Below the pieces are notes generated by a model. The model had not been told where the DNA came from, ran no database searches, and saw nothing but the letters and a program-made list of their open reading frames with translations. From the NCBI GenBank assembly GCA_963842975.1, contig CAWJIH010000005.1, positions 102,561-166,560 on the forward strand: a DNA stretch of 64,000 nt, in the 5' to 3' direction. Source of the stretch: JACJWR01 sp963842975. GTDB lineage: Bacteria; Actinomycetota; Actinomycetes; S36-B12; UBA10799. Of the stretch, positions 25,736-33,846 are shown piece by piece. The first letter of the stretch is position 1. Every line of letters starts with the position of its first letter. The position numbers were made by a program, and so were the translations under genes.

Positions 25736-27367
25736 TTGCGAATCGTGCCGTTGGGTGGTTTGGGTGAGATCGGTCGCAATATGGCCGTGTTTGAGTTCGC
25801 CGGAAAACTCCTGATCGTCGACTGCGGGGTGCTCTTTCCGGAAGAGGACCAGCCGGGCATTGACCTCATCCTGCCGGACTTCTCCTACATCGCAGACCGG
25901 CTCGACGATGTCGTGGCGATCGTGCTCACCCACGGCCACGAGGACCACATCGGGGGCGTGCCCTACCTGCTCCGGATCCGACCGGACATCCCACTGCTGG
26001 GATCCCGCCTCACCCTGGCCCTCATCGAGGCGAAACTGCGCGAGTTCAAAATCAAGCCCTACACCTACGAGGTGAAGGAAGGCCAGGAGGAGAAACTCGG
26101 CCCATTCGACCTGCAGTTCGTGGCCGTCAACCACTCGATTCCCGATGCCCTCGCGGTGGCAATCACCACCGGCGCGGGCACCGTCTTGCACACCGGCGAC
26201 TTCAAGATGGACCAGCTGCCGCTCGACGGTCGGATCACCGACCTGAACGCCTTCGCCCGGCTCGGGGACAACGGCGTCGACCTGTTGATGATCGATTCGA
26301 CCAATGCCGAGGTTCCCGGATTCGTGCCCGCCGAGGCCGACATTCAGGCGGTGTTGGAGCACGTTTTTGATGAGACCCCTGGGCGAATCATTGTCGCCTC
26401 CTTCGCCTCCCACATTCATCGGGTGCAGCAGGTGATCCGAGCCGCCGCCGCTCGCGGACGCAAGGTCGCTTTCGTTGGCCGCTCGATGGTGCGCAACATG
26501 AACGTCGCTCGCGATCTGGGCTACTTGTCGATCCCGGGTAACACGCTGGTGGCTGCGGATCGGCTGCGGGATCTGCCCGACGATGAGGTCGTGCTGGTGT
26601 GTACCGGGTCCCAGGGGGAACCGATGGCTGTGCTCAGCCGGATCGCTCACCGGGACCACCGCATCACAGTGGGCGCAGGCGACACCGTGGTGCTGGCATC
26701 GTCCATGATCCCTGGCAACGAGAACGCGGTGAACCGAGTGATCAACGGCCTCACGCGACTCGGAGCCCGAGTGGTGCACCAGGGCAACGCCTTCGTGCAC
26801 GTGTCTGGTCATGCGGCGGCGGGGGAGTTGCTCTATGTGTACAACGTCGTCAAACCCAGCAACGTGATGCCGGTGCATGGCGAACCTCGCCACTTGCGGG
26901 CAAACGCCGGCATCGCCGCGCTCTCTGGTGTCCCAACCGAGCGCATCGTGGTGGCAGACGACGGCACTGTGGTGGATCTGGTGGACGGTGTGGCGAAGGT
27001 CGCCGGCGCCGTGCCCTGCGGCTACATCTACGTTGACGGCGCCTCGGTGGGCGACATCACCGAAGCGGCTCTCATGGATCGGCGAATCCTCGGCGAGGAG
27101 GGGTTCATCTCGGTATTCGTGGTGGTGGATGCGTCGGCCGGAACGGTGGTGGCTGGTCCGGAATTCCACGCCCGCGGTTTCAGTGAAGATGAGGAGATCT
27201 TCACCACCATCGCCGATACCTTGCGAACTGCCTTGACCGATTCGATGGCCCAAGGGGTGGCTGATCGGCACCAACTTCAGCAGATCACGCGCCGGACCGT
27301 TGGCCGTTGGGTGAGCAATCGGCACCGTCGCCGGCCAATGATCATTCCGGTCGTGGTGGAGGAGTAG
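25736..27367 (+). CDS. rnj: ribonuclease J (N terminus apparently frameshifted)
   Basis: Metallo-beta-lactamase/beta-CASP ribonuclease with 5'-3' exo- and endonuclease activity in mRNA decay and rRNA maturation. The open frame gives 543 residues from a TTG at 25736 with no ribosome-binding site. The core is complete: VPLGGLGEIGRNM, the metal motif LTHGHEDHIGG (about 62-72), then RSMVRNM and NPSNVMPVHGEP-like beta-CASP blocks, and a C-terminal DNA-repair-like domain. The start is suspect. An ATG at 25672 just after dapA reads MSGAAHPHPGLSC, resembling the MSHPHP start of actinobacterial RNase J. It joins this frame if one base is skipped in the C/G run near 25709-25720. The true gene is probably 25672-27367. 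Confidence 0.92.
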   Translation: MRIVPLGGLGEIGRNMAVFEFAGKLLIVDCGVLFPEEDQPGIDLILPDFSYIADRLDDVVAIVLTHGHEDHIGGVPYLLRIRPDIPLLGSRLTLALIEAKLREFKIKPYTYEVKEGQEEKLGPFDLQFVAVNHSIPDALAVAITTGAGTVLHTGDFKMDQLPLDGRITDLNAFARLGDNGVDLLMIDSTNAEVPGFVPAEADIQAVLEHVFDETPGRIIVASFASHIHRVQQVIRAAAARGRKVAFVGRSMVRNMNVARDLGYLSIPGNTLVAADRLRDLPDDEVVLVCTGSQGEPMAVLSRIAHRDHRITVGAGDTVVLASSMIPGNENAVNRVINGLTRLGARVVHQGNAFVHVSGHAAAGELLYVYNVVKPSNVMPVHGEPRHLRANAGIAALSGVPTERIVVADDGTVVDLVDGVAKVAGAVPCGYIYVDGASVGDITEAALMDRRILGEEGFISVFVVVDASAGTVVAGPEFHARGFSEDEEIFTTIADTLRTALTDSMAQGVADRHQLQQITRRTVGRWVSNRHRRRPMIIPVVVEE

Positions 27368-27451
27368 CCAACCCGCCAACTACTGCGCGGACCATCTGGC
27401 CACCGCGTGTTTGACGAACCTTGGACACCCTCAACGGTTAGGCTCACGCCC

Positions 27452-30016
27452 ATGGCATCAAAGACGTCGACGTCCACTGCGGCGCGGAGGCGAGACTCTC
27501 AAGGTGCCCCCAGTCGTTCGGCATCGAAGGGTGCACAGGCGAGCGGCGCCGGGGGATCGCCGCGCGCTTCCGGTACGCCCGAGCGCAGCCCTGGAGCTGG
27601 CGCGGCAGCGGCGTTCGGCCGGGGGATCCGCAAGAGTTGGCTGACGCTGGCGGCCGGGGCTGGTGCAGCTGCTCGACGCGTCAAGGCTTATGAACTGCCG
27701 CCGGGACGCAATCATGACGGCCTCGCTTTGGCGGCGGCCCTGACCGCAATCGTCGTCGTGGTCACGATGTGGTTCGGTTTGGGCGGGCCGTTGGCAAACC
27801 TGATCGATACCGTCGTGGGCGGCGCTTTCGGCCGAGTGGCCCTCGGGGTGCCCGTGGTGGCGGCAGCGATCGCGATCCACTTGTGGCGACCGCCGGCCGA
27901 ACCGATGCCGGTCCGCGAAGTTGTCGGTTGGTCGTTAGCAGCCGTGGCGGTGCTGGGCACCTGGCATTGCGCCGCCGGCGCACCCCAACCGTCTGCCGGG
28001 CAGGGTATGCAAGCCGGTGCCGGATGGATCGGCTGGCTGGTGACGGCTCCATTCGTCGCCGCCATCGGGGTGGGCTTCACGATGCTGTTGATGATCGTCG
28101 CCTACGTGATTAGCGCGCTGCTGGTCACCGAGACTTCGCCGCAGGAGGCGGTCCAACGTCTGACCTTCACCACAGGCGCCGCCGTGGTGAAGCTTCGCGG
28201 TGCCGCATCAAGTGCGCGCCAGCATCGGCCTCGAGCGGGCGCCAAGCGCACCCTGCCAGATCCCGAGGATGGGCCCAGCCCATTCGATTCGCCACTGCAA
28301 CTCGACCCAGTCGCAGACGAGTTGGACCCGTTCGCCTTGCCCGTTTTGGAGCCGGACCCCGTCCAACCAGCCCAGGACCGCCCGAATGCGGCATCAGCCC
28401 CACGCACCGTAGCCACCGCCCGCGCCGGGGCCGCCGCGAAACCGCCTGCCCCGCTCGCGCCGACCCGGCAACCCGCTGTGGACCGAACCCCGCGCAACGA
28501 GCCGCAGGTGCCATCAGGTACCCAACTGCCCCTCAGCGGCGATGTCGTGTACCGGTTGCCTGACGCCGAGTTGCTCAAGCCGGGTCCACAACCCAAATCG
28601 GCGACCCGTGCCAACGAGCGGGTGGTTGACTCCCTCACCGAGGTCCTCGATCAGTTCGAAATCGATGCCCGAGTTACTGGATTCACTCGTGGACCCACGG
28701 TGACCAGGTACGAGGTGGAGCTCGGGCCAGGCGTGAAGGTGGAGCGCGTCACCGCTCTGAGTAAGAACATCGCCTACGCCGTAGCCAGCGCCGACGTACG
28801 CATTCTTTCGCCAATACCTGGCAAGTCGGCGATCGGAATCGAGATCCCCAACACTGATCGCGAAATCGTGTCGCTGGCCGATGTCCTCGCCAGTCGTGCC
28901 GCCACCAACGATCAGCATCCGATGGTGGTCGGGCTGGGCAAGGACGTGGAAGGTGGCTACGTCTGCGCCAACCTGGCCAAGATGCCGCACGTGCTGGTCG
29001 CTGGGGCAACTGGCGCGGGCAAGTCGAGTTGCATCAATGCCCTCATCACCAGCCTGCTGATGCGCTCGTCGCCGGATCAGGTCCGCATGATCCTGGTGGA
29101 CCCCAAGCGCGTCGAACTCACCGCCTACGAAGGTGTGCCGCACCTCATCACGCCCATCATCACCAACCCCAAACGTGCCGCCGATGCGCTGCAATGGGTG
29201 GTGAAAGAGATGGACACCCGTTACGACGACTTGGCCGCTTTCGGGTTTCGGCACATCGACGAATTCAACAAGGCTGTGCGCAACAAGACCATCACCCCGT
29301 TGCCCGGCAGCGAACGGGTGCTCGAGCCCTATCCCTACCTAGTCGTCATCGTCGACGAGCTCGCCGACCTCATGATGGTCGCCCCGCGCGACGTGGAGGA
29401 CGCGATCGTTCGGATCACCCAGCTGGCCCGGGCCGCTGGTATCCACCTGGTGCTCGCGACCCAGCGGCCCAGCGTGGATGTGGTGACCGGCCTCATTAAG
29501 GCCAACGTTCCGAGTCGGTTGGCTTTCTCGACCTCCAGCGTGACCGACAGCAGGGTGATCCTCGATCAACCTGGAGCGGACAAATTGGTCGGCCAGGGTG
29601 ACGGCCTATTCCTGCCGATGGGCGCGAGCAAACCGGTGCGGATCCAAGGCGCGTTCGTGCCGGCCCACGAGATTGTGGCCGTTGTGGAGCACTGCAAAGC
29701 GCAGTTGGCTCCGCAGTACCGCGAAGACGTGGTGGTGCCAGAGTCCAGCAAAGCGGTGGTGGACAGTGACATCGGCGATGACCTGGACCTGTTGGTGAGC
29801 GCGGTGGAGTTGGTGGTGAGTACCCAGTTTGGCTCCACCTCCATGCTGCAGCGCAAACTCCGCGTCGGTTTCGCCAAGGCTGGACGATTGATGGATCTGA
29901 TGGAAAGTCGCGGAATCGTTGGACCTTCGGAAGGCAGTAAGGCGCGTGAGGTTCTCGTGGCACCAGACGAACTTGATGCTGTCGTAGCTTCGCTGCACGG
30001 CGGGGCAGAGTCCTGA
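27452..30016 (+). CDS. ftsK: DNA translocase FtsK/SpoIIIE
   Basis: Septal DNA pump that clears and aligns chromosome dimers during division. It has 854 residues. A basic, low-complexity N terminus is followed by about four membrane helices (around 90-240), a Pro/Ala-rich linker (about 260-370) and the motor. Walker A is GATGAGKSSCINALI near 520 and Walker B is VVIVDELADLMM near 630. The C-terminal gamma winged-helix domain (about 795-850, LQRKLRVGFAKAGRLMDLME) recognises polar DNA motifs. The ATG at 27452 is used because the open frame upstream has no recognisable start signal. rimO follows after 40 bp. Confidence 0.95.
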   Translation: MASKTSTSTAARRRDSQGAPSRSASKGAQASGAGGSPRASGTPERSPGAGAAAAFGRGIRKSWLTLAAGAGAAARRVKAYELPPGRNHDGLALAAALTAIVVVVTMWFGLGGPLANLIDTVVGGAFGRVALGVPVVAAAIAIHLWRPPAEPMPVREVVGWSLAAVAVLGTWHCAAGAPQPSAGQGMQAGAGWIGWLVTAPFVAAIGVGFTMLLMIVAYVISALLVTETSPQEAVQRLTFTTGAAVVKLRGAASSARQHRPRAGAKRTLPDPEDGPSPFDSPLQLDPVADELDPFALPVLEPDPVQPAQDRPNAASAPRTVATARAGAAAKPPAPLAPTRQPAVDRTPRNEPQVPSGTQLPLSGDVVYRLPDAELLKPGPQPKSATRANERVVDSLTEVLDQFEIDARVTGFTRGPTVTRYEVELGPGVKVERVTALSKNIAYAVASADVRILSPIPGKSAIGIEIPNTDREIVSLADVLASRAATNDQHPMVVGLGKDVEGGYVCANLAKMPHVLVAGATGAGKSSCINALITSLLMRSSPDQVRMILVDPKRVELTAYEGVPHLITPIITNPKRAADALQWVVKEMDTRYDDLAAFGFRHIDEFNKAVRNKTITPLPGSERVLEPYPYLVVIVDELADLMMVAPRDVEDAIVRITQLARAAGIHLVLATQRPSVDVVTGLIKANVPSRLAFSTSSVTDSRVILDQPGADKLVGQGDGLFLPMGASKPVRIQGAFVPAHEIVAVVEHCKAQLAPQYREDVVVPESSKAVVDSDIGDDLDLLVSAVELVVSTQFGSTSMLQRKLRVGFAKAGRLMDLMESRGIVGPSEGSKAREVLVAPDELDAVVASLHGGAES

Positions 30017-30031
30017 CCGGAGAGCCTCCGG
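30017..30031. terminator. short hairpin after ftsK
   Basis: CCGGAG (30017-30022) and CTCCGG (30026-30031) pair perfectly around a three-base loop directly after the ftsK stop. There is no T-run, so it is at best a weak or attenuating terminator before rimO. Confidence 0.3.
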
Positions 30032-30056
30032 CGTTGCCGCGCCCTAGAGTCGGATC

Positions 30057-31529
30057 ATGAATTCGGCCCCGCGGCCCGCTGATCAGAAGGCGACCAAGGT
30101 GAACGTGCTCACTTTGGGGTGCGCGCGTAACGAAGTTGATTCCGAGGAGTTGGCGACCCGACTCGACGCGGACGGCTGGCTGCTGGTGGACTCCCCGGAG
30201 GCCGCCGACGTCGTGATGGTCAACACCTGCGGCTTCATCGAACAGGCCAAACGGGACAGCATCGAGACCTTGCTTGGTGCCGCCGGTACTGGGCGAACGG
30301 TGGTGGCAGTGGGGTGTTTGGCCGAACGCTACGGCTCCGAGCTGGCCGGAGAGTTGCCCGAAGCCACGGTGCTCGGATTCGACGACTACACCGAAATTTC
30401 GCAACGCCTGCAGGACGCCTACCGTGGGGTGCCGCACCTTGCTCACACGCCGCAGGATCGGCGGCGATTGTTGCCGATCGCACCTGTGGAACGTACGGAT
30501 GAAGGAACAACGCCTGGGCACGCTGGGTCCGGCCACCAGCGTCTGTTGCACGTCGGACCAAGTCAGCCGGTCAAACTTGCCTCAGGCTGTGATCGGCGGT
30601 GCTCCTTCTGCGCGATCCCGAGTTTCCGGGGGGCGTTCGTTTCCCGTCGGCCCACCGACGTTCACGCCGACGTTGTGGCGCTCGCCGCTGCGGGTGCGCG
30701 CGAAGTCGTGCTGGTGTCGGAGAACTCCACGTCTTACGGCAAGGATCTTGGCGACATGCGTCTACTCGATACGTTGCTGGGGGATCTGGCGGGCGCGCCG
30801 GGCCTGGAGTGGGTGCGAGTGTCCTACCTGCAGCCAGCCGAGATGCGACCCAGCCTGGTGGCAACGATCTCCACCACGCCTGGGGTCGCCCGCTACTTCG
30901 ATCTGAGTTTCCAGCACGCGTCCGGCCCAGTTCTGCGCCGGATGCGCAGGTTCGGCGACGGCGGCAACTTCCTCGACCTACTCGACCGGATCCGTGACCA
31001 CGCACCGACGGCAGGTGCCAGGTCCAACTTCATCCTCGGTTTCCCCGGTGAGACAGCAGCGGACGTTGAAGCGTTGGAAGACTTCCTGGTTGCTGCCCGA
31101 CTCGATGCGATCGGGGTGTTCGGCTACTCCGACGAAGACGGCACCGAGGCGGTCCAGTTGCCGGATCATGTGGATCCAGACACGGTTGCCGAGCGCGTGG
31201 AGCGGATCAGCCGCCTCGCCGACGCCTTGATGGAGCAGCGGGCAGAGGAGCGCGTGGGGGAGCGCACCCGGTTGTTGGTGGAACGGATAGTCGATGATGC
31301 CGAGGGGCCGTGGGATGTTGGGGGGCCGGACGTCGGCGATGCGGTGGCGAACGGACACCAACGCGCAACCCAGCCGGCGGTGGAAGGGCGCTGTGAGCAT
31401 CAAGGCCCCGAGGACGCCAGCACGATGGTGTGGGCGGCACCTGCAGGAGTGGCTGTGGGAGACGTGCTGGACGTGGAGATCGTCGACACCGAGGGAGTCG
31501 ACCTGATCGCGAAGGTGGTTGACCCATGA
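30057..31529 (+). CDS. rimO: ribosomal protein S12 methylthiotransferase RimO
   Basis: Radical-SAM enzyme that adds a methylthio group to an aspartate of ribosomal protein S12. It has 490 residues. The N-terminal MTTase domain has LTLGCARNEVDSEELA (about 18-33) and VMVNTCGFIEQAKRDS. The radical-SAM cluster motif is CDRRCSFC near residues 178-185, followed by SYLQPAEM and NFILGFPGET. A C-terminal TRAM-type domain includes a glycine-rich, less conserved insertion near 425-455. The stop overlaps the pgsA start by four bases. Confidence 0.95.
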   Translation: MNSAPRPADQKATKVNVLTLGCARNEVDSEELATRLDADGWLLVDSPEAADVVMVNTCGFIEQAKRDSIETLLGAAGTGRTVVAVGCLAERYGSELAGELPEATVLGFDDYTEISQRLQDAYRGVPHLAHTPQDRRRLLPIAPVERTDEGTTPGHAGSGHQRLLHVGPSQPVKLASGCDRRCSFCAIPSFRGAFVSRRPTDVHADVVALAAAGAREVVLVSENSTSYGKDLGDMRLLDTLLGDLAGAPGLEWVRVSYLQPAEMRPSLVATISTTPGVARYFDLSFQHASGPVLRRMRRFGDGGNFLDLLDRIRDHAPTAGARSNFILGFPGETAADVEALEDFLVAARLDAIGVFGYSDEDGTEAVQLPDHVDPDTVAERVERISRLADALMEQRAEERVGERTRLLVERIVDDAEGPWDVGGPDVGDAVANGHQRATQPAVEGRCEHQGPEDASTMVWAAPAGVAVGDVLDVEIVDTEGVDLIAKVVDP

Positions 31530-32122
31530 GCACGTCCGCGCGCGTGGACGCTATGGCCCATCCACCAAGCGATTCCGGGTTGGTGAATGTTCCGAACGCC
31601 CTCACCACGCTCAGGTTGATCTTGGTGATTCCGTTTGCCATCGCGCTGCTTTGGCAGGACGGCGACAACGCCACCGCCAGAGTTGTGGCCACTGTCTTGT
31701 TCGTGCTGGCCTCCGTCACCGACTACGTCGACGGCTACATCGCACGCAAGAAGAACCTGGTCACCACCTTCGGCAAAGTGGCCGATCCGATCGCAGACAA
31801 ACTGCTGACCGGGGTCGCCTTGGTGGGTTTGAGCATCTTGGGGGAACTCCCGTGGTGGGTGACGGTGATCATCCTCGGCCGCGAGCTTGCGGTCACGCTC
31901 ATGCGTTTCTGGGTGATCCGCGAAGGTGTGATGGCTGCCAGCCGAGGTGGCAAATGGAAGACCGCCACCCAGATTCTGGCCATCGTGATGTATCTGTTGC
32001 CGCTCACCGGGGTGGCGCGCACAGCGGCCGAGTTCGTGATGTTGGCCGCCGTCGTGCTGACGCTGGTGACCGGCGTGGATTACGCCTTCCGGGCGGTGGC
32101 TCTGCATCGGCGGGGTGCGTGA
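31526..32122 (+). CDS. pgsA: CDP-diacylglycerol-glycerol-3-phosphate 3-phosphatidyltransferase
   Basis: Makes phosphatidylglycerophosphate in the membrane. It has 198 residues and about five hydrophobic helices. The CDP-alcohol phosphotransferase signature is complete, from DGYIAR through G-V-A to DPIADK (about 72-95), with all the Asp residues present. The ATG overlaps the rimO stop as ATGA, and the TGA overlaps a GTG that I take as the cinA start. Actinobacterial genomes have several paralogues; position beside rimO and cinA favours PgsA (PgsA3 type) over phosphatidylinositol phosphate synthase. Confidence 0.92.
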   Translation: MSTSARVDAMAHPPSDSGLVNVPNALTTLRLILVIPFAIALLWQDGDNATARVVATVLFVLASVTDYVDGYIARKKNLVTTFGKVADPIADKLLTGVALVGLSILGELPWWVTVIILGRELAVTLMRFWVIREGVMAASRGGKWKTATQILAIVMYLLPLTGVARTAAEFVMLAAVVLTLVTGVDYAFRAVALHRRGA

Positions 32123-32670
32123 GTTCGACATCCGAGGATGGCCTCCCGCGGGTCGTTCGTGATCCTTCGATGACGATCAACATGCCAGCGCTGGTGGCGG
32201 CTTTGGCAGATGCGGGCCTCACCCTTGCGGTGGCCGAATCGCTCACCGGCGGATTGCTCGCTGATGCGGTGGTTTCCGTCCCGGGTGCCTCAGTTGTTTT
32301 CCTTGGCGGTGTGGTGACCTATGCCACCGCTAGCAAAAGCAGTGTCTTGGGGGTGCCGGAAGCGCTGCTCGCTGCCCGGGGCGCCCCCGATCCAGAGGTT
32401 GCCCGGGCGATGGCCCATGGGGTTCGGCAACTGTTCGGTGCGTCGTTCGCGGCGGCGACCACCGGGGTGGCCGGCCCCGACCCACAAGATGGCAAGGCAC
32501 CCGGGACGGTGTTCGTTGCGGTGGCCTGGGGGGATCGGATGGGATTCGATGACAACGTCGTGGAGTTCCATATTGCGGGATCACGCGCTGAGGTGAGACG
32601 TGGCGCAGTGGATGCGGCCGTGGGCATGATTAATGAGGCGGTGGCGGGCCGGTCCCAGCCAACCGCGTAG
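32119..32670 (+). CDS. cinA: CinA C-terminal-domain protein (NMN amidohydrolase-like, PncC)
   Basis: A 183-residue single-domain protein of the CinA C-terminal family. It has LAVAESLTGGLLADAVVSVP (about 36-55), FLGGVVTYATASK (about 61-73) and TTGVAGPDPQDGKAPGTV (about 114-131). Members such as PncC deamidate nicotinamide mononucleotide to recycle pyridine nucleotides. The GTG at 32119 overlaps the pgsA stop (GTGA). A later ATG at 32170 is a possible shorter start. It converges on the ClgR-like gene with only three bases between stops. Confidence 0.9.
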   Translation: MSSTSEDGLPRVVRDPSMTINMPALVAALADAGLTLAVAESLTGGLLADAVVSVPGASVVFLGGVVTYATASKSSVLGVPEALLAARGAPDPEVARAMAHGVRQLFGASFAAATTGVAGPDPQDGKAPGTVFVAVAWGDRMGFDDNVVEFHIAGSRAEVRRGAVDAAVGMINEAVAGRSQPTA

Positions 32671-32673
32671 GTG

Positions 32674-32934
32674 CTAGGCGACTGTGATGCGTGGACGCTG
32701 TTCGTCCCGAGCCATCTTGTCGCTCACCGAACGGAGCACGTCGGAGAGTGATACATCAAGGGCACCACAGATCGCCGCGAGCAACTCACTCGAAGCTTCT
32801 TTCTGGCCTCGCTCCACTTCGCTGAGGTAGCCGAGGGAGACGCGGGCCGCGCCACTGACATCGCGCAGGGTACGTCCCTGGGCGTTGCGGCGTGAACGCA
32901 ACTCATCACCGATGATTGAGCGAAGCACCACCAT
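32674..32934 (-). CDS. clgR: ClgR-like XRE-family transcriptional regulator
   Basis: An 86-residue helix-turn-helix protein, essentially one XRE domain: GDELRSRRNAQGRTLRDVS, then VSLGYLSEVERGQKEASSEL. This is the hallmark of the actinobacterial ClgR family, which activates clp protease and repair genes. An excellent Shine-Dalgarno AAAGGAGGA precedes the ATG. The C terminus ends in a small hydrophobic ITVA; ClgR proteins elsewhere are degraded by Clp through the C terminus, so this may be a degron. In mycobacteria the gene runs with pgsA, whereas here it is on the opposite strand, downstream of nei. Confidence 0.88.
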   Translation of the reverse strand: MVVLRSIIGDELRSRRNAQGRTLRDVSGAARVSLGYLSEVERGQKEASSELLAAICGALDVSLSDVLRSVSDKMARDEQRPRITVA

Positions 32935-33016
32935 GGCCGTCCTCCTTTCCCAGGGGATCAGAATACGCGTCCGTGGCCCGGACGCATCCGAAGGCACAAC
33001 GTGCGCGGTTCCTCCC

Positions 33017-33826
33017 TTATCGTACCGCTCGGGTCCGTCTCGGTTGACACTGTGGACAGCACGCGATCCGGCGGTCCTGAGGCGGCCTACCAACCGTGAC
33101 GCGAGCCAGTCTGCTGCCGCAGCGCAGGCAGGTGCGGCGACCGTGCACCCAGGATGAAGCACCGCGGGCTTGTCGCCCAGTTGTCACCCGTGAGGCACGT
33201 CCCCGGTTGCTTTGCAGCAGTTGCACCCCCAGTTCGAGGATCCGTGCCGCAGCAATCTCACCGACCTGGTCGAGTGGATGGACGCCGGTGAGGAAACACA
33301 CTTCGGCCACGTAGTTCATACCCAAGCCTGCGACCACCCGTTGATCCAGCAGCGCCTCGGCGATCCCTCGGTTTGGGTCGCTCAGCAGGTTGCGCTGAGC
33401 CAAGGAGGCGTCGAAATCGGGGCCGAGGATGTCGGGACCAAGGTGGGCCAGAAATGCCTGGTGTTCCTCAGCGGTGGGGGCAATCGCCAACTCTGCCAGC
33501 CGGTAGCCGACCGCAACGTTTGATTCGGTGCGGAGGATCGCGCGGATCTCGTGTGTTGGTCCCCCGCGCCACCTCGCGCCGGGACGGTACAGATGCCAGG
33601 AACCTTCCATCCGCAGGTGAGAGTGCAACGTGACTGGCTCGATGCGCTGCGAGGTGATCCGGATCAGCAGGTGTTTGCCGTAGCTTCCCACGCTGTGAAC
33701 TTCTGATCCGGTGAAGTCTGTCGTTGCCAAACTCGGAACCCGCAAGTCGGTGTTTGTCAGGGTGTGCCCGTGCAAGGCTTCGTGCAGTCGGTTTGCCGCC
33801 AACCAGACGGTGTCTCCCTCAGGCAT
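33017..33826 (-). CDS. nei: endonuclease VIII/Fpg-family DNA glycosylase (Nei)
   Basis: Removes oxidised bases and nicks the abasic site. It has 269 residues and the MPEGDTV N terminus, so the catalytic Pro2 and Glu3 are present. The conserved Lys is in SVGSYGKHLLIR (about 46-57). The H2TH region includes DPNRGIAEALLDQRVVAGLGMNY (about 151-173), given here as its outer residues. The C-terminal zinc finger has CLRCG and CCPQC pairs. The PEGDTV form marks the Nei2 branch rather than MutM. Lhr lies just upstream, as in mycobacteria. Confidence 0.92.
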   Translation of the reverse strand: MPEGDTVWLAANRLHEALHGHTLTNTDLRVPSLATTDFTGSEVHSVGSYGKHLLIRITSQRIEPVTLHSHLRMEGSWHLYRPGARWRGGPTHEIRAILRTESNVAVGYRLAELAIAPTAEEHQAFLAHLGPDILGPDFDASLAQRNLLSDPNRGIAEALLDQRVVAGLGMNYVAEVCFLTGVHPLDQVGEIAAARILELGVQLLQSNRGRASRVTTGRQARGASSWVHGRRTCLRCGSRLARVTVGRPPQDRRIACCPQCQPRRTRAVR

Positions 33827-33846
33827 CGGATGTTCCGCCCATCCGG

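Noticed and set aside
25670..27379. A 569-codon open frame antisense to rnj
   Set aside because: It lies entirely opposite a well conserved gene, starts and ends in step with it and shows no recognisable domain.
31519..32118. N-terminal extension of the cinA frame through pgsA
   Set aside because: The frame happens to be open but is the +1 shadow of pgsA. The CinA homology begins only after the GTG at 32119.
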